Assembly (NCBI GenBank): GCA_049521055.1
Contig: JBEKPE010000004.1
Coordinates: 1-64,000 of the forward strand
Length of the DNA stretch: 64,000 nucleotides
Source: FEN-987 sp049521055
Lineage (GTDB): Archaea > Thermoproteota > Bathyarchaeia > 40CM-2-53-6
Direction: 5' to 3'
Shown: in pieces, positions 25,554 to 34,463 of the stretch
How positions within the stretch are numbered: position 1 is the first letter of the stretch
How the letters are laid out: each line of letters begins with the position of its first letter
Program-made: the position numbers and the translations under genes
The notes under the pieces: model-generated
Told to the model about the DNA's origin: nothing
The model's database searches: none
Seen by the model: only the letters and a program-made list of their open reading frames with translations

Positions 25554-26616
25554 ATGCTGAAGACCGAGAGAGTGCGGTTAGCCGACTGGCACAAAGGAAT
25601 CAGAGAGATAATCAAGCAGCTTGATCGAACCAACATAAAGATACTATCCGCCATGTGGAAATATGGCCCTCGTAATTTGTTGGAAGTTTCTAGAAGAACG
25701 GGTATACCTTTCACTTCAGTCTATCACCGAGTGGCTAGACTTGAGGCGAAATCAAAGCGGCTTGTTTCCCTTATTCCACAGGTTTCAAAACTTGGTTTAG
25801 TGCGAGTCGTTGTTCTAGTCACGGCTAATTTCGGCTCTGAAGATAGAGTGACGATGGCGCTGAAGGTTCCAAATTACTGGCGGTCTGTGAACCGTTGCGA
25901 AGGGACCTTCACACACTTTTCGGTCCACCTAGTTCCGTTCAAATTTCTGAAACAGTTCCGAAGCTACATGAAACGACTAGTGGAATTGGGCCTCATCACT
26001 CAATCCAGCATAATGCTCACCAGCGACTATATTCCAAACTTCCCCAACTTCGACTACTACAACCCGGCGACCAATGAATGGGCGTTTCAATGGGGACGCT
26101 GGTTAGCCTCGTTCAAGAAGAAACCGTCCCAAACCATCGAAGACCCAGCCAGCTACCCCATACTGGCTGACAAGAAGGACATGTTGATTGTGAAAGAGCT
26201 CGAGAAGAACGCTCGCAAGAGTTTCGCCGACCTAGCGCCTTTGCTGGGCATTTCATTGCAAGGGGTAAAGTACCACTACGACAAGAAACTCGTCCCCACA
26301 GGCATTGTGAATTACTTCGGTTTCGATGTCTGGCCGTACCCCGAAACAGTCTCAGCTTACCATGAGATACTACTCAAATTCACAAACTCTCGAGACATGA
26401 ACAGATTCTACTCATCCATGAACGAATTCTTCTTCGTTCTTGGCATCTCAAAGGTTCTCCACCAGAACTCCCTCCTTGTCAGGACATACACTCTTCAAAC
26501 TCAGGTTCCTTTACGAGCTCTTCGACCAAAAACAAGGTTGGAGTTTCGATCTGAAGCAAAACCTAGCCGAGTTGTCAAAGCTAGCCCGAGTAACAACTGT
26601 CCGCAGACGCGTGTGA
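25554..26616 (+). CDS. two-HTH transcriptional regulator, frameshifted near its end
   Basis: About 350 residues with two winged-helix segments, one at LDRTNIKILSAMWKYG (25-75) and one at MLIVKELEKNARKSF (about 215-265). This is a duplicated Lrp/ArsR-like layout common in Thermoproteota regulators of unknown ligand. The written frame runs on through the tRNA-Tyr to 26675. The plausible C-terminus is instead in the +1 frame: FKLRFLYELFDQKQGW, then LAELSKLARV and TGA at 26616. The switch lies near 26485-26495 and would need one extra base. It is either a recent mutation or a sequencing error. Confidence 0.75.
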
Positions 26617-26619
26617 TAT

Positions 26620-26773
26620 TGGTCCCGCGGGCCGGATTTGAACCAGCGACAGTCCGGTTTCCGTTGTTAGCTTAGTAGGCTGACATGGATGCGCCTTGGG
26701 CGCACACCTACAGCGTCTCCGTCACTCCTATGAAGAGGGACTCGGAAGCTCTACCAAGCTGAGCTACCGCGGG
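26620..26773 (-). tRNA. tRNA-Tyr(GTA) with two introns
   Basis: The acceptor CCCGCGG/CCGCGGG has the C1-G72 pair that marks archaeal tRNA-Tyr; discriminator A and CCA are encoded. Intron 1 (26715-26742, 28 nt) is at 30/31, with central helix TTCC/GGAG and inner pairs GTC/GAC and CTC/GAG. Intron 2 (26659-26707, 49 nt) is at the usual 37/38, with helix CTGT/ACGG. The spliced product has stem TCCGG/CCGGA, loop CTGTAGA, variable loop CTGTC and T arm GCTGG/CCGGC, a complete cloverleaf. Both junctions fit the rule of cutting after the second base of each 3-nt bulge. Confidence 0.93.
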
Positions 26774-26898
26774 ACCGAATCAAAGCCTCGAACCCGTATC
26801 CTATAAGCATTCACTGAGATTTTGCGCGTTCCTTGAAGGGTTTTATTCCTAGCTAAGCGGGCGGGTTAAATTCATGAAGCATTTCCCTTCAGCCAAAG

Positions 26899-27315
26899 TT
26901 GGTCCGCATGCCATTCAAACGCACCTTTCGCGTTCATTGGGTTGACACCGACATGGCCGGCGTCATGCACTTCACCAATTACCTCCGATACTTCGAAGCA
27001 TGCGAAGAAGAATTCTATAGATCAATATCCCTACCATTCAACGACGTTCGCGTAAAGTATGGAATCACATTCCCAAGAGTCGAAGCCCACTGTCAGTATA
27101 AGGCGGCTTGCCGCTTCGATGATATCTTTGACGTCCTAATGCGAGTGAGAGAAGTTACTGAAAAAACGATCACGTACGATTTTCAAGCAATCCGACAACC
27201 CGATGGTAAACTGGCAGCGGAAGGGTACATCAAGTGCATCGCAGTAAACTCGGAATGGAAAGCCGTGCAACTGCCAGCTGACCTAGCTAAGACTGTTCGT
27301 GAAAAAGGCAACTAA
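26899..27315 (+). CDS. hotdog-fold acyl-CoA thioesterase (4-hydroxybenzoyl-CoA thioesterase type)
   Basis: A 138-residue single hotdog domain. The signature WVDTDMAGVMHFTNYLRYFE holds the catalytic Asp of the 4HBT/YbgC group, followed by the long central helix with EACEEEFYRS. Such enzymes hydrolyse acyl-CoA thioesters in the cytoplasm as tetramers. It is followed 22 bases later by an MFS gene on the same strand, possibly a transcription unit. ATG at 26899 or 26908 could serve as start. Confidence 0.88.
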   Translation: MVRMPFKRTFRVHWVDTDMAGVMHFTNYLRYFEACEEEFYRSISLPFNDVRVKYGITFPRVEAHCQYKAACRFDDIFDVLMRVREVTEKTITYDFQAIRQPDGKLAAEGYIKCIAVNSEWKAVQLPADLAKTVREKGN

Positions 27316-27337
27316 GGTTGACCCATTGCAGACGTGA

Positions 27338-28561
27338 GTGTACGAGATGAGTTTCGGAGAAGTTCCACGAGATACTAGAAACGTAGTTATCGGTGCAGCA
27401 CCGTTAGCGGCTGGACTAGGGTTCTACCAAGTCGCGATTGCAGTCTTCCTCCCTCTAGAAGGCATCTCGGTAACGAACCTCGGAGTTCTCTTCACCACAC
27501 TCGGCCTAACTACCGTCGCCCTCAGCATTCCCTTCGCAATCCTCTCAGATCGGTACGGACGAAAGGAGATAATGCTCGTAGGCTCAGTTCTCGGTTCGAT
27601 TGTTATCGTGGTCCCGGGTCTCACTTCGAATTTCCTACTTCTGGAGGCCTCTGCAGTCATCGGAGGTGCAGGCGAGGCAATGTACCTCGCAACACGAAAT
27701 GCCTACCTTGCAGACACGACCACGGTAAGCGTTCGCGCAGAGACATTCAGCCTATCATTCATGACGTTCACTATCGCGTCGGGGATAGGCACGTTTCTCC
27801 CAGCATTTTTCCCGCTCTTCAAGATCGACCTCCTCACCGCGCACAAAATTACCTTCGTAGCGCTTGGTCTTTTCGCGTTGATAACGGCATTCACGGTTCA
27901 AAAATGGGCGGTAAAGGCTAGACCTAACGTATCACGCGAGGGAATTCTGCCCCGGAAATCCTTTGGGGTCATCATGAAATTCTCCGCTGCGAACCTCCTC
28001 ATTGGGCTCGGAGCGGGCCTAATTATACCGCTTATACCCACATGGTTCTACCTTCGCTTCAACGAGACCGATGTTTTTTCAGGACCTCTCATAGCGTCAT
28101 CAAACATCATAATGGGGTTAACTGCGGTAGCCGCTCCCCGCGTCGCGAGGAGTATCGGTTTGGTTAAAGGAATCGTGATGACTCAAGCACTGTCAACGAT
28201 TTTCCTGCTCGCCATTCCCTTCTGCCCAACGGCGCTCATTGCTGGGGTATTCTACGTAATTCGCGCTGTTCTCATGAACATGGCAAGCCCGCTCTCAGAC
28301 ACGTTCCTCATGAATATGATCGCCGAAGACGAACGTGCAATCGCGTCTTCCTTCAACGTCGTGCTATGGAACTTACCCAATGCCGCAAGCACAGTTGTGG
28401 GCGGCTCAATGCTAAGCAGCGGGAACCTAAGTCTCCCGTTCTACTTGTGTGGGGGCCTATACGTTACGGCTATCGTCGCATTCTATGCTATTTTCAGAAG
28501 AACCGAGAAAACAGTTCAGAGCAGCGGAGCGTCACCTAGCTCCGTGAACGATTACACTTGA
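27338..28561 (+). CDS. major facilitator superfamily transporter
   Basis: A 407-residue membrane protein with about 12 helices. The loop between helices 2 and 3 carries SDRYGRKEIMLVGSVLG, the MFS motif A (G/S-x-x-x-D-x-x-G-R-R/K). A related motif returns after helix 8. No substrate-specific signature is evident; drug-efflux-like members look similar. Its 3' end overlaps the convergent gene at 28536 by 26 bases. Confidence 0.88.
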   Translation: MYEMSFGEVPRDTRNVVIGAAPLAAGLGFYQVAIAVFLPLEGISVTNLGVLFTTLGLTTVALSIPFAILSDRYGRKEIMLVGSVLGSIVIVVPGLTSNFLLLEASAVIGGAGEAMYLATRNAYLADTTTVSVRAETFSLSFMTFTIASGIGTFLPAFFPLFKIDLLTAHKITFVALGLFALITAFTVQKWAVKARPNVSREGILPRKSFGVIMKFSAANLLIGLGAGLIIPLIPTWFYLRFNETDVFSGPLIASSNIIMGLTAVAAPRVARSIGLVKGIVMTQALSTIFLLAIPFCPTALIAGVFYVIRAVLMNMASPLSDTFLMNMIAEDERAIASSFNVVLWNLPNAASTVVGGSMLSSGNLSLPFYLCGGLYVTAIVAFYAIFRRTEKTVQSSGASPSSVNDYT

Positions 28562-29201
28562 CACAAAACGCACGCGCCTCTTCATTCATTGCCCCGCAGA
28601 ACTTGCATTTCCAACCCGATTCTACTACGGGGCTTGGTTTGGATGTCTTCTCTCCTCCCCTCAGTCCCAAATACGAGAGGATTACGCCGATGAGTAGTAG
28701 TTCAAAGTCGGCGTATTGAAGCAGGGGATTGAGTGCTATTACACTTTGGGCTGAACTCAAACTGAAGATTACTGTGCGCGGGCTGTTATCCTGATTATCG
28801 AACACGAAGTAGTAGGTACCTGCCACGCTCGGCGAAAGGGTGAAGTTGTATGAAACCGCGATAGGTTCGGCAAGAACTAGTGCGCTCGGACGCCCCGTCC
28901 GCCATAATAAAAAGTTTCCTTCATTCATCACATAGAATGCTACCTCACGCCCTTCAGCAACCTGAAGCGAACCGATTAGCTGGCTTCCGCTAGACAAATC
29001 CTCGGAGACGAAGCTATAATTCGACGCCGGGACACTGTATAGCGTGGGAGATAGGATAGCGGTCTCCTGAGTATAGTGCGACGCTTGCCCCGTTATGTCT
29101 GCGAGCGGGGTCAATACCTGTGTGCCTTGCTGGAAAAGTAAGACTCCAGCTAGGATGAGAAATACGCCGACGGTCAAAGTCTTTCTTCGCATGCCAATCA
29201 T
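28536..29201 (-). CDS. membrane protein with C-terminal zinc ribbon
   Basis: A 221-residue protein. An N-terminal helix (LTVGVFLILAGVLLFQQG) is followed by an exterior beta-rich domain (residues 40-165) in which SVAGTYYFVFDNQDNSPRTV recalls the emp24-like lumenal folds found in archaeal membrane proteins. A second helix (ELLLIGVILSYLGL) precedes a cytoplasmic double CxxC ribbon (CKFCG, CVKC). Archaeal proteins with this helix-domain-helix-ribbon layout are common but unassigned. Its start codon is about 80 bases from the cytochrome gene end. Confidence 0.7.
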   Translation of the reverse strand: MIGMRRKTLTVGVFLILAGVLLFQQGTQVLTPLADITGQASHYTQETAILSPTLYSVPASNYSFVSEDLSSGSQLIGSLQVAEGREVAFYVMNEGNFLLWRTGRPSALVLAEPIAVSYNFTLSPSVAGTYYFVFDNQDNSPRTVIFSLSSAQSVIALNPLLQYADFELLLIGVILSYLGLRGGEKTSKPSPVVESGWKCKFCGAMNEEARAFCVKCNRSRS

Positions 29202-29281
29202 CTTCTAGCAGGGATGAGTTGGTGAATAAACCTTGAGTACGACGATTACGAGTTCTGGGCGGACGATTGCTCGCGGAAAAA

Positions 29282-30427
29282 TCACTGGGCTTGGAAGGGC
29301 TCGGGCATGTCAGCGAGAAAACGTTTGTTTAAGGCGTAGTATGCCGTGACCATGAAAATTCCGACGAAGGCGAGCAGCACACCGACGACTGCGAACATGG
29401 TAGTCCAAGGAATTTGTACGTAGACGTTCATGAACGTTGATGGCTCAAGCCCTGAGTTCCCCAATAGAACCAAGTAGGGATATCTGCCGCCATCATTCAT
29501 GAATTCCCCGATCATCGCCACCATGATTGCTACTGGGCCGAGAAGAAGCGTGTACCTCGGCACAACTCCGTATCCTCGCTTAATCTTGCTCCACACCTTG
29601 ACGGATGCGAGGACTAGGAATGTTATCAGTGATAGTTTCAACCCGAAGAGTGGGGCTATATCAAATGTTGCCCCCGCTTGACCAAGGATATTGGAATAGA
29701 GCAACGGAGCTCTGCTGCTTAGGTTGATTAGATAAGATGGTCCTAAAACTCCCTGCAACCCTAGGAACAGTACACCGTGCCAGAGTCCCACCCAAGCGAA
29801 TCTCACGTTCACGTTACCCTTAATCGTGAAGAATGATGCGACGAGGAAACCGCCTATCGAAAGGGCGCCAAACCACGTGTGCAATAGCAACCAAGGATAT
29901 AGTGGGTTGAAGAACACCGCTATCCGTGCAATATCTTTCATTCCTTGCATAGCCATTGCTAACGCGTACGGGTAGGTTAGCTCAGCGAAAATATACCTGA
30001 AGCCGAAAGGAACACCAAACCCCGACACAGCCATCACTAAGCCAACTAGAGTATGCAGTCCCGGCCGTATCTTCCCCCAAGTATACCAGAATAGGGCGAT
30101 TGTTGGAATCCGAATTAGTATGGAGGATAGGGCGATGAGAATGGGTAAGAAGATTATGTCCGTCGCCGTAGCCATGAGCGTAGGAAAGAACCCGGCCAAT
30201 ACCACCGTTATGATCGTGCCCCAGACTCCGCTGAAAAGCTCGTGGATTATCAGAATCTTGAAGACTTTTCTCGACATGACCTCGAGGTCTGGCTTGTGCT
30301 CGAACCAGGCAAGGAATCTTGCCATGGCGGAGATCCAACCCGTTCCAAGGGTGATGTTGACGAGTATGATGTGGACTATGATAGCTACCCCGAGGATCGC
30401 GAAGCCCAGTATCTCGGCGCTCGCCAG
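29282..30427 (-). CDS. bd-type oxidase second subunit (CydA-like), probable non-AUG start
   Basis: A multi-helix membrane protein of about 382 residues. The first ATG (30325) would remove a helix that is clearly coding: LGFAILGVAIIVHIILVNIT then LGTGW, equivalent to the haem-ligand helix of CydA. Counting from CTG at 30427, its His is residue 19, as in E. coli CydA. No ATG, GTG or TTG is in frame between the upstream stop and that helix; GGAG lies about 9 bases before the CTG. LLHTWFGALSIGGF resembles the CydA His186 helix. It looks like the CydA-prime partner of archaeal bd oxidases rather than a normal CydB. It is translated directly after cydA. Confidence 0.75.
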   Translation of the reverse strand: MASAEILGFAILGVAIIVHIILVNITLGTGWISAMARFLAWFEHKPDLEVMSRKVFKILIIHELFSGVWGTIITVVLAGFFPTLMATATDIIFLPILIALSSILIRIPTIALFWYTWGKIRPGLHTLVGLVMAVSGFGVPFGFRYIFAELTYPYALAMAMQGMKDIARIAVFFNPLYPWLLLHTWFGALSIGGFLVASFFTIKGNVNVRFAWVGLWHGVLFLGLQGVLGPSYLINLSSRAPLLYSNILGQAGATFDIAPLFGLKLSLITFLVLASVKVWSKIKRGYGVVPRYTLLLGPVAIMVAMIGEFMNDGGRYPYLVLLGNSGLEPSTFMNVYVQIPWTTMFAVVGVLLAFVGIFMVTAYYALNKRFLADMPEPFQAQ

Positions 30428-30428
30428 C

Positions 30429-32000
30429 CTAGTCCACTCCTGCTCCTTTCTTCAAGAGCTCGATGAACTTCAATCGCCTTGTTGAGACAATGTAGATACC
30501 GTAGATTCCTACTATTGCGACGGCCACAAAGAGTAGAGCAAAGGCCACGAAGACAAGTGGGTTTATGGTAACAGATGTTATGACTTCTTCCGGGTAAATC
30601 AACCCATACACAGTCCAAGGCTTTCGCCCATCCTCACGTACGAACCAACCCAGACCACTCGCGAAAATCGACGCCAAGACAACAAGCAGTGAAAGCAGGA
30701 ACACAGACCTCTGTTCACCGAAACGATTGAGGATACGCCTCGTTAACCTTGACAGGGGGCCGAGGTTGAAGTTCAGAGCAAACAGCCCCACAATGGCTAC
30801 CAAATCCAAGATTCCGAACGCTATCTTCGCATAGTACAGTGAATAGATCATTAGCAGCTGTGACTCGGACTTGGCCAAGTCTGAGAGACAAACAGACTTT
30901 AGGGTCACCGAGGAAGCGGACCCCAATGTGATGTTCGGGGCAGCAGAAGTCGCGAGGTTTCCGAGAGTCGTCTGCCCCAGCGAATCACATTGGCTTCTTA
31001 GCGAATCGAACCCAACTATTGCGTGTTGCGGATTACCGTAAGCTAGGAAAGCTATGAGCGGATTTTTGGTTGTGTTGGCGACGCCTTCCATCAGGGCGAA
31101 TTTCGTAGGTTGCTGATCAGCAACGGCCTTACCCATCACGTCGCCGAACACTGTTGGTTGAAGTATCAGGAGGAGGAGAAGTATGGGCAGGAAAGCCTTC
31201 ACAATTTTCACATACTTGGCCCGCCCAGTTTTCAAAAACCTGTAGGCGTACCCGATTAGGGCGAAGGACATTCCAACGATTATTCCCGCGTTCACGGCGT
31301 GGAGTGCGCTTGCAAATGCGTAAGGAGAGGAAAAGGCGACAAATGGGTCGTTCAGCGTCAATCCGACGGCCTTTGCAAGGTCAGGGTTTTGTAAAACCTG
31401 GGATGCGGTTCCAGTAGCGAGTAGATTCTTAATGAGCTCCAGCTTCAGCTTGACGAGGGCGGATGGGTCAGCTGCGCTCGGACCGTATTGTGGTAGAAAC
31501 GGGTACAGGTTTGACGCTAGACTGCCAGTTCCCCAGGGGACGCCCAGCCAACTGTTCACCGTCATTATCAGGGCGCCGGATAGAATGGCCATGGCACCAT
31601 AGAACACCATGATACCTAAACTTGCAAGGGTCCGAATCTTGCCCAGTGTAACAACAAACAACACAAGCAGCGCGATTTCTCCAGTAAACGCTATCAGTTC
31701 AAACGTTAGAGGCATAAGGCCGAAAGTTGCGATTACGAAGATTGTGCCAGGCCAAGCCTGAACAAGCCCAAATTCAACTAGGGTTCCCGTTATGGCGCCA
31801 AGCGCAAAATTCAGGCCGAGGACGGCAGTAGCATTCCGTGCAGCTTCGTAGTAATCCTGATCTTTAGTTCTCCACCATTGGAAAAGTAATCCTCCTATCA
31901 CCCATGGAAAGCCCAGGGAAATCGTGAGGAAAAACGCGTGAATGAAAATCCCTAGAGCGCTGATTGGGAGCAACATTGAAGTTGCGACCACGACCGTCAA
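30429..32000 (-). CDS. cydA: cytochrome bd-type quinol oxidase subunit I
   Basis: A 523-residue membrane protein. Likely haem ligands and proton-path residues are His21 (IFIHAFFLTISLG), Glu101 and Glu108 (ELIAFTGE) and His234 (LHAVNAGIIVG). The conserved PTKFALMEG and GWFVREDGRKPWTVYG segments match QPAKxAAMEG and GWxxxExGRQPW of the family. The complex oxidises quinol and reduces O2 to water in the cytoplasmic membrane, giving oxygen tolerance or respiration. The Q-loop region (about 300-390) is short and unusual. A TATA-like box lies upstream at 32057-32062. Confidence 0.9.
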   Translation of the reverse strand: MTVVVATSMLLPISALGIFIHAFFLTISLGFPWVIGGLLFQWWRTKDQDYYEAARNATAVLGLNFALGAITGTLVEFGLVQAWPGTIFVIATFGLMPLTFELIAFTGEIALLVLFVVTLGKIRTLASLGIMVFYGAMAILSGALIMTVNSWLGVPWGTGSLASNLYPFLPQYGPSAADPSALVKLKLELIKNLLATGTASQVLQNPDLAKAVGLTLNDPFVAFSSPYAFASALHAVNAGIIVGMSFALIGYAYRFLKTGRAKYVKIVKAFLPILLLLLILQPTVFGDVMGKAVADQQPTKFALMEGVANTTKNPLIAFLAYGNPQHAIVGFDSLRSQCDSLGQTTLGNLATSAAPNITLGSASSVTLKSVCLSDLAKSESQLLMIYSLYYAKIAFGILDLVAIVGLFALNFNLGPLSRLTRRILNRFGEQRSVFLLSLLVVLASIFASGLGWFVREDGRKPWTVYGLIYPEEVITSVTINPLVFVAFALLFVAVAIVGIYGIYIVSTRRLKFIELLKKGAGVD

Positions 32001-32056
32001 GCCTCGAGTACTGAAATACTAGCCAAGAGCCTAGCGCGCTGAATTTTAGGGAACGG

Positions 32057-32062
32057 TATATA
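32057..32062 (-). promoter_or_regulatory. TATA box upstream of cydA
   Basis: The minus strand reads CTATATACC here, about 57 bases before the cydA start, leaving a leader of about 30 bases. Confidence 0.45.
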
Positions 32063-32219
32063 GGGAAATACTGGCTGCGGTCAAAGACGATTGAAAGTGT
32101 TGATTCTCTCCTCGACTCGAATGTCGACACTAAGCCTAACCATCAAGGAACTCGTCCAAAGAAATCCTGACTGAGGGAATACAGCAAGCCGTGAATTCCC
32201 GGGCATCACTCAAGTAAAT

Positions 32220-32334
32220 TGGCGGGCCCGCGGGGATTCGAACCCCGGATCCCAGGCTTTCTTTGTCGAAACTCCGAAGGCTTGCATGACCTTGTCGGGT
32301 CTCTGTGTCTTAATCCTAGCTCGACTACGGGCCC
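32220..32334 (-). tRNA. tRNA-Arg(TCG) with two introns
   Basis: Acceptor GGGCCCG/CGGGCCC, G discriminator and encoded CCA; T arm CGGGG/CCCCG; D arm with an enlarged loop (AGCTAGGATTA). Intron 1 (32282-32302, 21 nt) is at 29/30 with a clear inner helix GACC/GGTC but a weak central helix. Intron 2 (32259-32273, 15 nt) is at 37/38, with CTTC/AAAG giving three of four pairs. The spliced anticodon arm is CAGGC-CTTCGGA-GCCTG, perfectly paired, and the variable loop is GGATC. The anticodon TCG reads CGN arginine codons. Confidence 0.85.
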
Positions 32335-32459
32335 AGCTTTTCTTAGAAGGATACCCTCTAAAAGATACCCCTACTCCTCCACAATCTGCTTCCGCTGAAG
32401 TAAGAGACAAGAATACGGGATTCGGCCGGTTGCTTCCTTTCAAATCGCTGGGAGTATCC

Positions 32460-32879
32460 TCACGCGTGATCTGTTTCTGCCTCAGAGTTCTCAGAATCAG
32501 GAAGAATCTCATGTGGAATTCTGTCGCCGTGGCTGTTGAACGCTCCGATATCATTGTAAGATTGAAACGGATAGGCTACGATCACCATGATCCTCCCGTA
32601 AAAGTGGTTCAGGTCTTGAATTGATGGCCTCAGAGTCCCCGAGGGATGAGAGTGTGAGATGCCAATCACACTTAGGTCCATTGGAAGCATGAAGCTTGAG
32701 AAACCTGAGAAACCTCGGCCATGCGTAGCAAGAGGAGGAATCAATACGTCCGTAATCAGAACCCCATCCTTCCCCTTCTTGCCGCGCAAGAGTAGTATCC
32801 CCTCTTTCGGGTACGCGTGGATAGAATAGCTGAGAATGCTATCTGCAACAATTTTTTTGAATCGAATAACGCTCAACAT
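32460..32879 (-). CDS. JAMM/MPN+ metalloprotease (RPN11/Mov34-like)
   Basis: A 139-residue MPN+ domain. The zinc site is complete: His76 and His78 (HSHP), then Ser86 and Asp89 in H-x-H-x7-S-x2-D, with Glu26 upstream (YPKEGILLL) as the general base. Archaeal JAMM proteases remove SAMP ubiquitin-like modifiers or trim the C-termini of sulfur-carrier proteins. The tail after about 125 is disordered and acidic. It stands alone, next to the tRNA-Arg. Confidence 0.9.
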   Translation of the reverse strand: MLSVIRFKKIVADSILSYSIHAYPKEGILLLRGKKGKDGVLITDVLIPPLATHGRGFSGFSSFMLPMDLSVIGISHSHPSGTLRPSIQDLNHFYGRIMVIVAYPFQSYNDIGAFNSHGDRIPHEILPDSENSEAETDHA

Positions 32880-33166
32880 AGTGAAAGCACCCTAAATCGG
32901 CGTCTAGCACGACGCGCCTTTCCGGAAATTACCTCAACCTACGTGATAAGTCGATACGGCGCTGCGGGTATTGCGTAGCTACGTACCTGAAGGAAAACTA
33001 GGGGTGTCAGACACCCACTCCGGCGGGATATGGCTCCATGCAATTACCAGCGTGACACGGATCAAATCCGGAACAAAGGCTTGTACAAACTAGGTAAGGT
33101 AAGCCTCCTCTACGCATCTCTTCAAGAGGTATTAACTAGAGATGAGTCAAGTCCCCGTGGAACTAA

Positions 33167-33601
33167 TTGACGGTATTGTCGGACGTGGAGATTGAGAAGT
33201 GCCTCAAGGACGGTTCGCTGGTTATCGCGCCGTTCGAAGATTCTTGCCTGAACGGCGCGGGTTACGATCTTCGTTTAGATAGAGAATTGGCATTGCAGCC
33301 ACGTGAGCACAGGCTTGTGGCTACGCTGGAGAAGGTTGAGATAGGTGAGAACCTCACAGGAACGTTGCATATTCGATCAACGCTTGCTCGTTCGGGCATT
33401 ATCGCGAGTTTGGCTTTAGTTGATCCAGGATTTCGCGGCCAACTAACTGTTTCACTCTTCAACGCATCGGCGACACCATTCAGAATGACGAAGAATGACA
33501 AGTTCTTGCAACTCGTCTTGCACCACCTTGGCACCAAGACGCAACGTCCCTACGCGGGCAAGTACCAAGATAGTCAAGGAATTGTAAATACCCGCCAATA
33601 G
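33167..33601 (+). CDS. dcd: dCTP deaminase/dUTPase family protein
   Basis: A 144-residue trimeric nucleotide hydrolase-fold protein. Conserved pieces are GAGYDLRLD, HIRSTLARSGI and LVDPGFRGQLTVSLFN, the last being the family signature. Bacterial and archaeal Dcd are usually 170-200 residues, so this is a short form missing part of the N-terminal insert. It should convert dCTP to dUTP (or hydrolyse dUTP). The start follows TTGACGG and is TTG or GTG in the local frame. Confidence 0.85.
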   Translation: MTVLSDVEIEKCLKDGSLVIAPFEDSCLNGAGYDLRLDRELALQPREHRLVATLEKVEIGENLTGTLHIRSTLARSGIIASLALVDPGFRGQLTVSLFNASATPFRMTKNDKFLQLVLHHLGTKTQRPYAGKYQDSQGIVNTRQ

Positions 33602-33703
33602 GCACTCTACTCTTTCTGTCAATTCATGTCGAAACTGTTATTACCACTCAGCATGGGCATGTGCATATCCTAACGTGTCAAAGCAATTAGAGAAGGCAAT
33701 GTC

Positions 33704-34453
33704 TTGAGAGCAGGTTCCCGTATATCCGACCTAAAGTACAAGCTGATGACGATCGAACTCCTCAACCTAGCTAAGAATTATTACACTTACAGAGAATTGG
33801 CCCAGATCATCGGCCTCCCTGAGACGGTGCTCAGCAGGTATGTCAAGGGCCACGTTCTACCAACCATCGACAGGGCACAGAACATCAACCGAACCCTCCA
33901 AAAAATAATGCGCCTTGAAGGCGAGATTCAGCAACGGATACGCTTTGACGAAGCGGGATACTTCGATAACACTAAGCTGATCTCCGATACGCTTCTTCTC
34001 GAACGAGCGGTTCAACATGCCGTGAACGCGTTTGCCGGCATGCGCATAACGAAAATTTTGGCAGCAGCGGTCGACGGTATTCCACTTGCAGCTCTGCTTG
34101 CGCACAGGCTAGGCGTTGGCCTAATCATTGCAAAGAAAAGCCGAGAGGTGGGAGTGCGGGAATTCATTGAGGAAATCTACATACCAGCCAAAACTGCGAT
34201 GATGGTCAGCCTCTATGTCCCGAGGGACGCGCTAAAGAAAGGAGATTGCGTGCTCATCGTTGACGACGTCATCGACAGCGGCGAGACACAAATCGCACTG
34301 ACTCGAATCGTGCAGAAAGCGAAGGGAGAAGTTACGGGCATGTACGCTTTGATAAGCATGGGATCGGAGTGGAAGAGCCGAATCGAATCGGTCACCCACT
34401 GCCCTGTAGAAATCGTATTACAAGTAGGCAAGAAACCTCTTCAAGAAGCCTAA
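33704..34453 (+). CDS. HTH regulator with phosphoribosyltransferase-like domain (GfcR-like)
   Basis: A 249-residue protein. Residues 27-56 form a helix-turn-helix (YRELAQIIGLPETVLSRYVK). From about 95 comes an orotate-PRTase-like domain with the PRPP motif VLIVDDVIDSGET at 183-195. Archaeal GfcR proteins with this architecture sense PRPP and control sugar catabolism. The gene is close to dcd and convergent with mtnA, in a small nucleotide-metabolism neighbourhood. Initiation is at TTG 33704. Confidence 0.85.
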   Translation: MRAGSRISDLKYKLMTIELLNLAKNYYTYRELAQIIGLPETVLSRYVKGHVLPTIDRAQNINRTLQKIMRLEGEIQQRIRFDEAGYFDNTKLISDTLLLERAVQHAVNAFAGMRITKILAAAVDGIPLAALLAHRLGVGLIIAKKSREVGVREFIEEIYIPAKTAMMVSLYVPRDALKKGDCVLIVDDVIDSGETQIALTRIVQKAKGEVTGMYALISMGSEWKSRIESVTHCPVEIVLQVGKKPLQEA

Positions 34454-34463
34454 CCCAAACTTC

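Noticed and set aside
31154..31417. Plus-strand frame inside cydA
   Set aside because: Antisense shadow of a clear membrane-protein gene.
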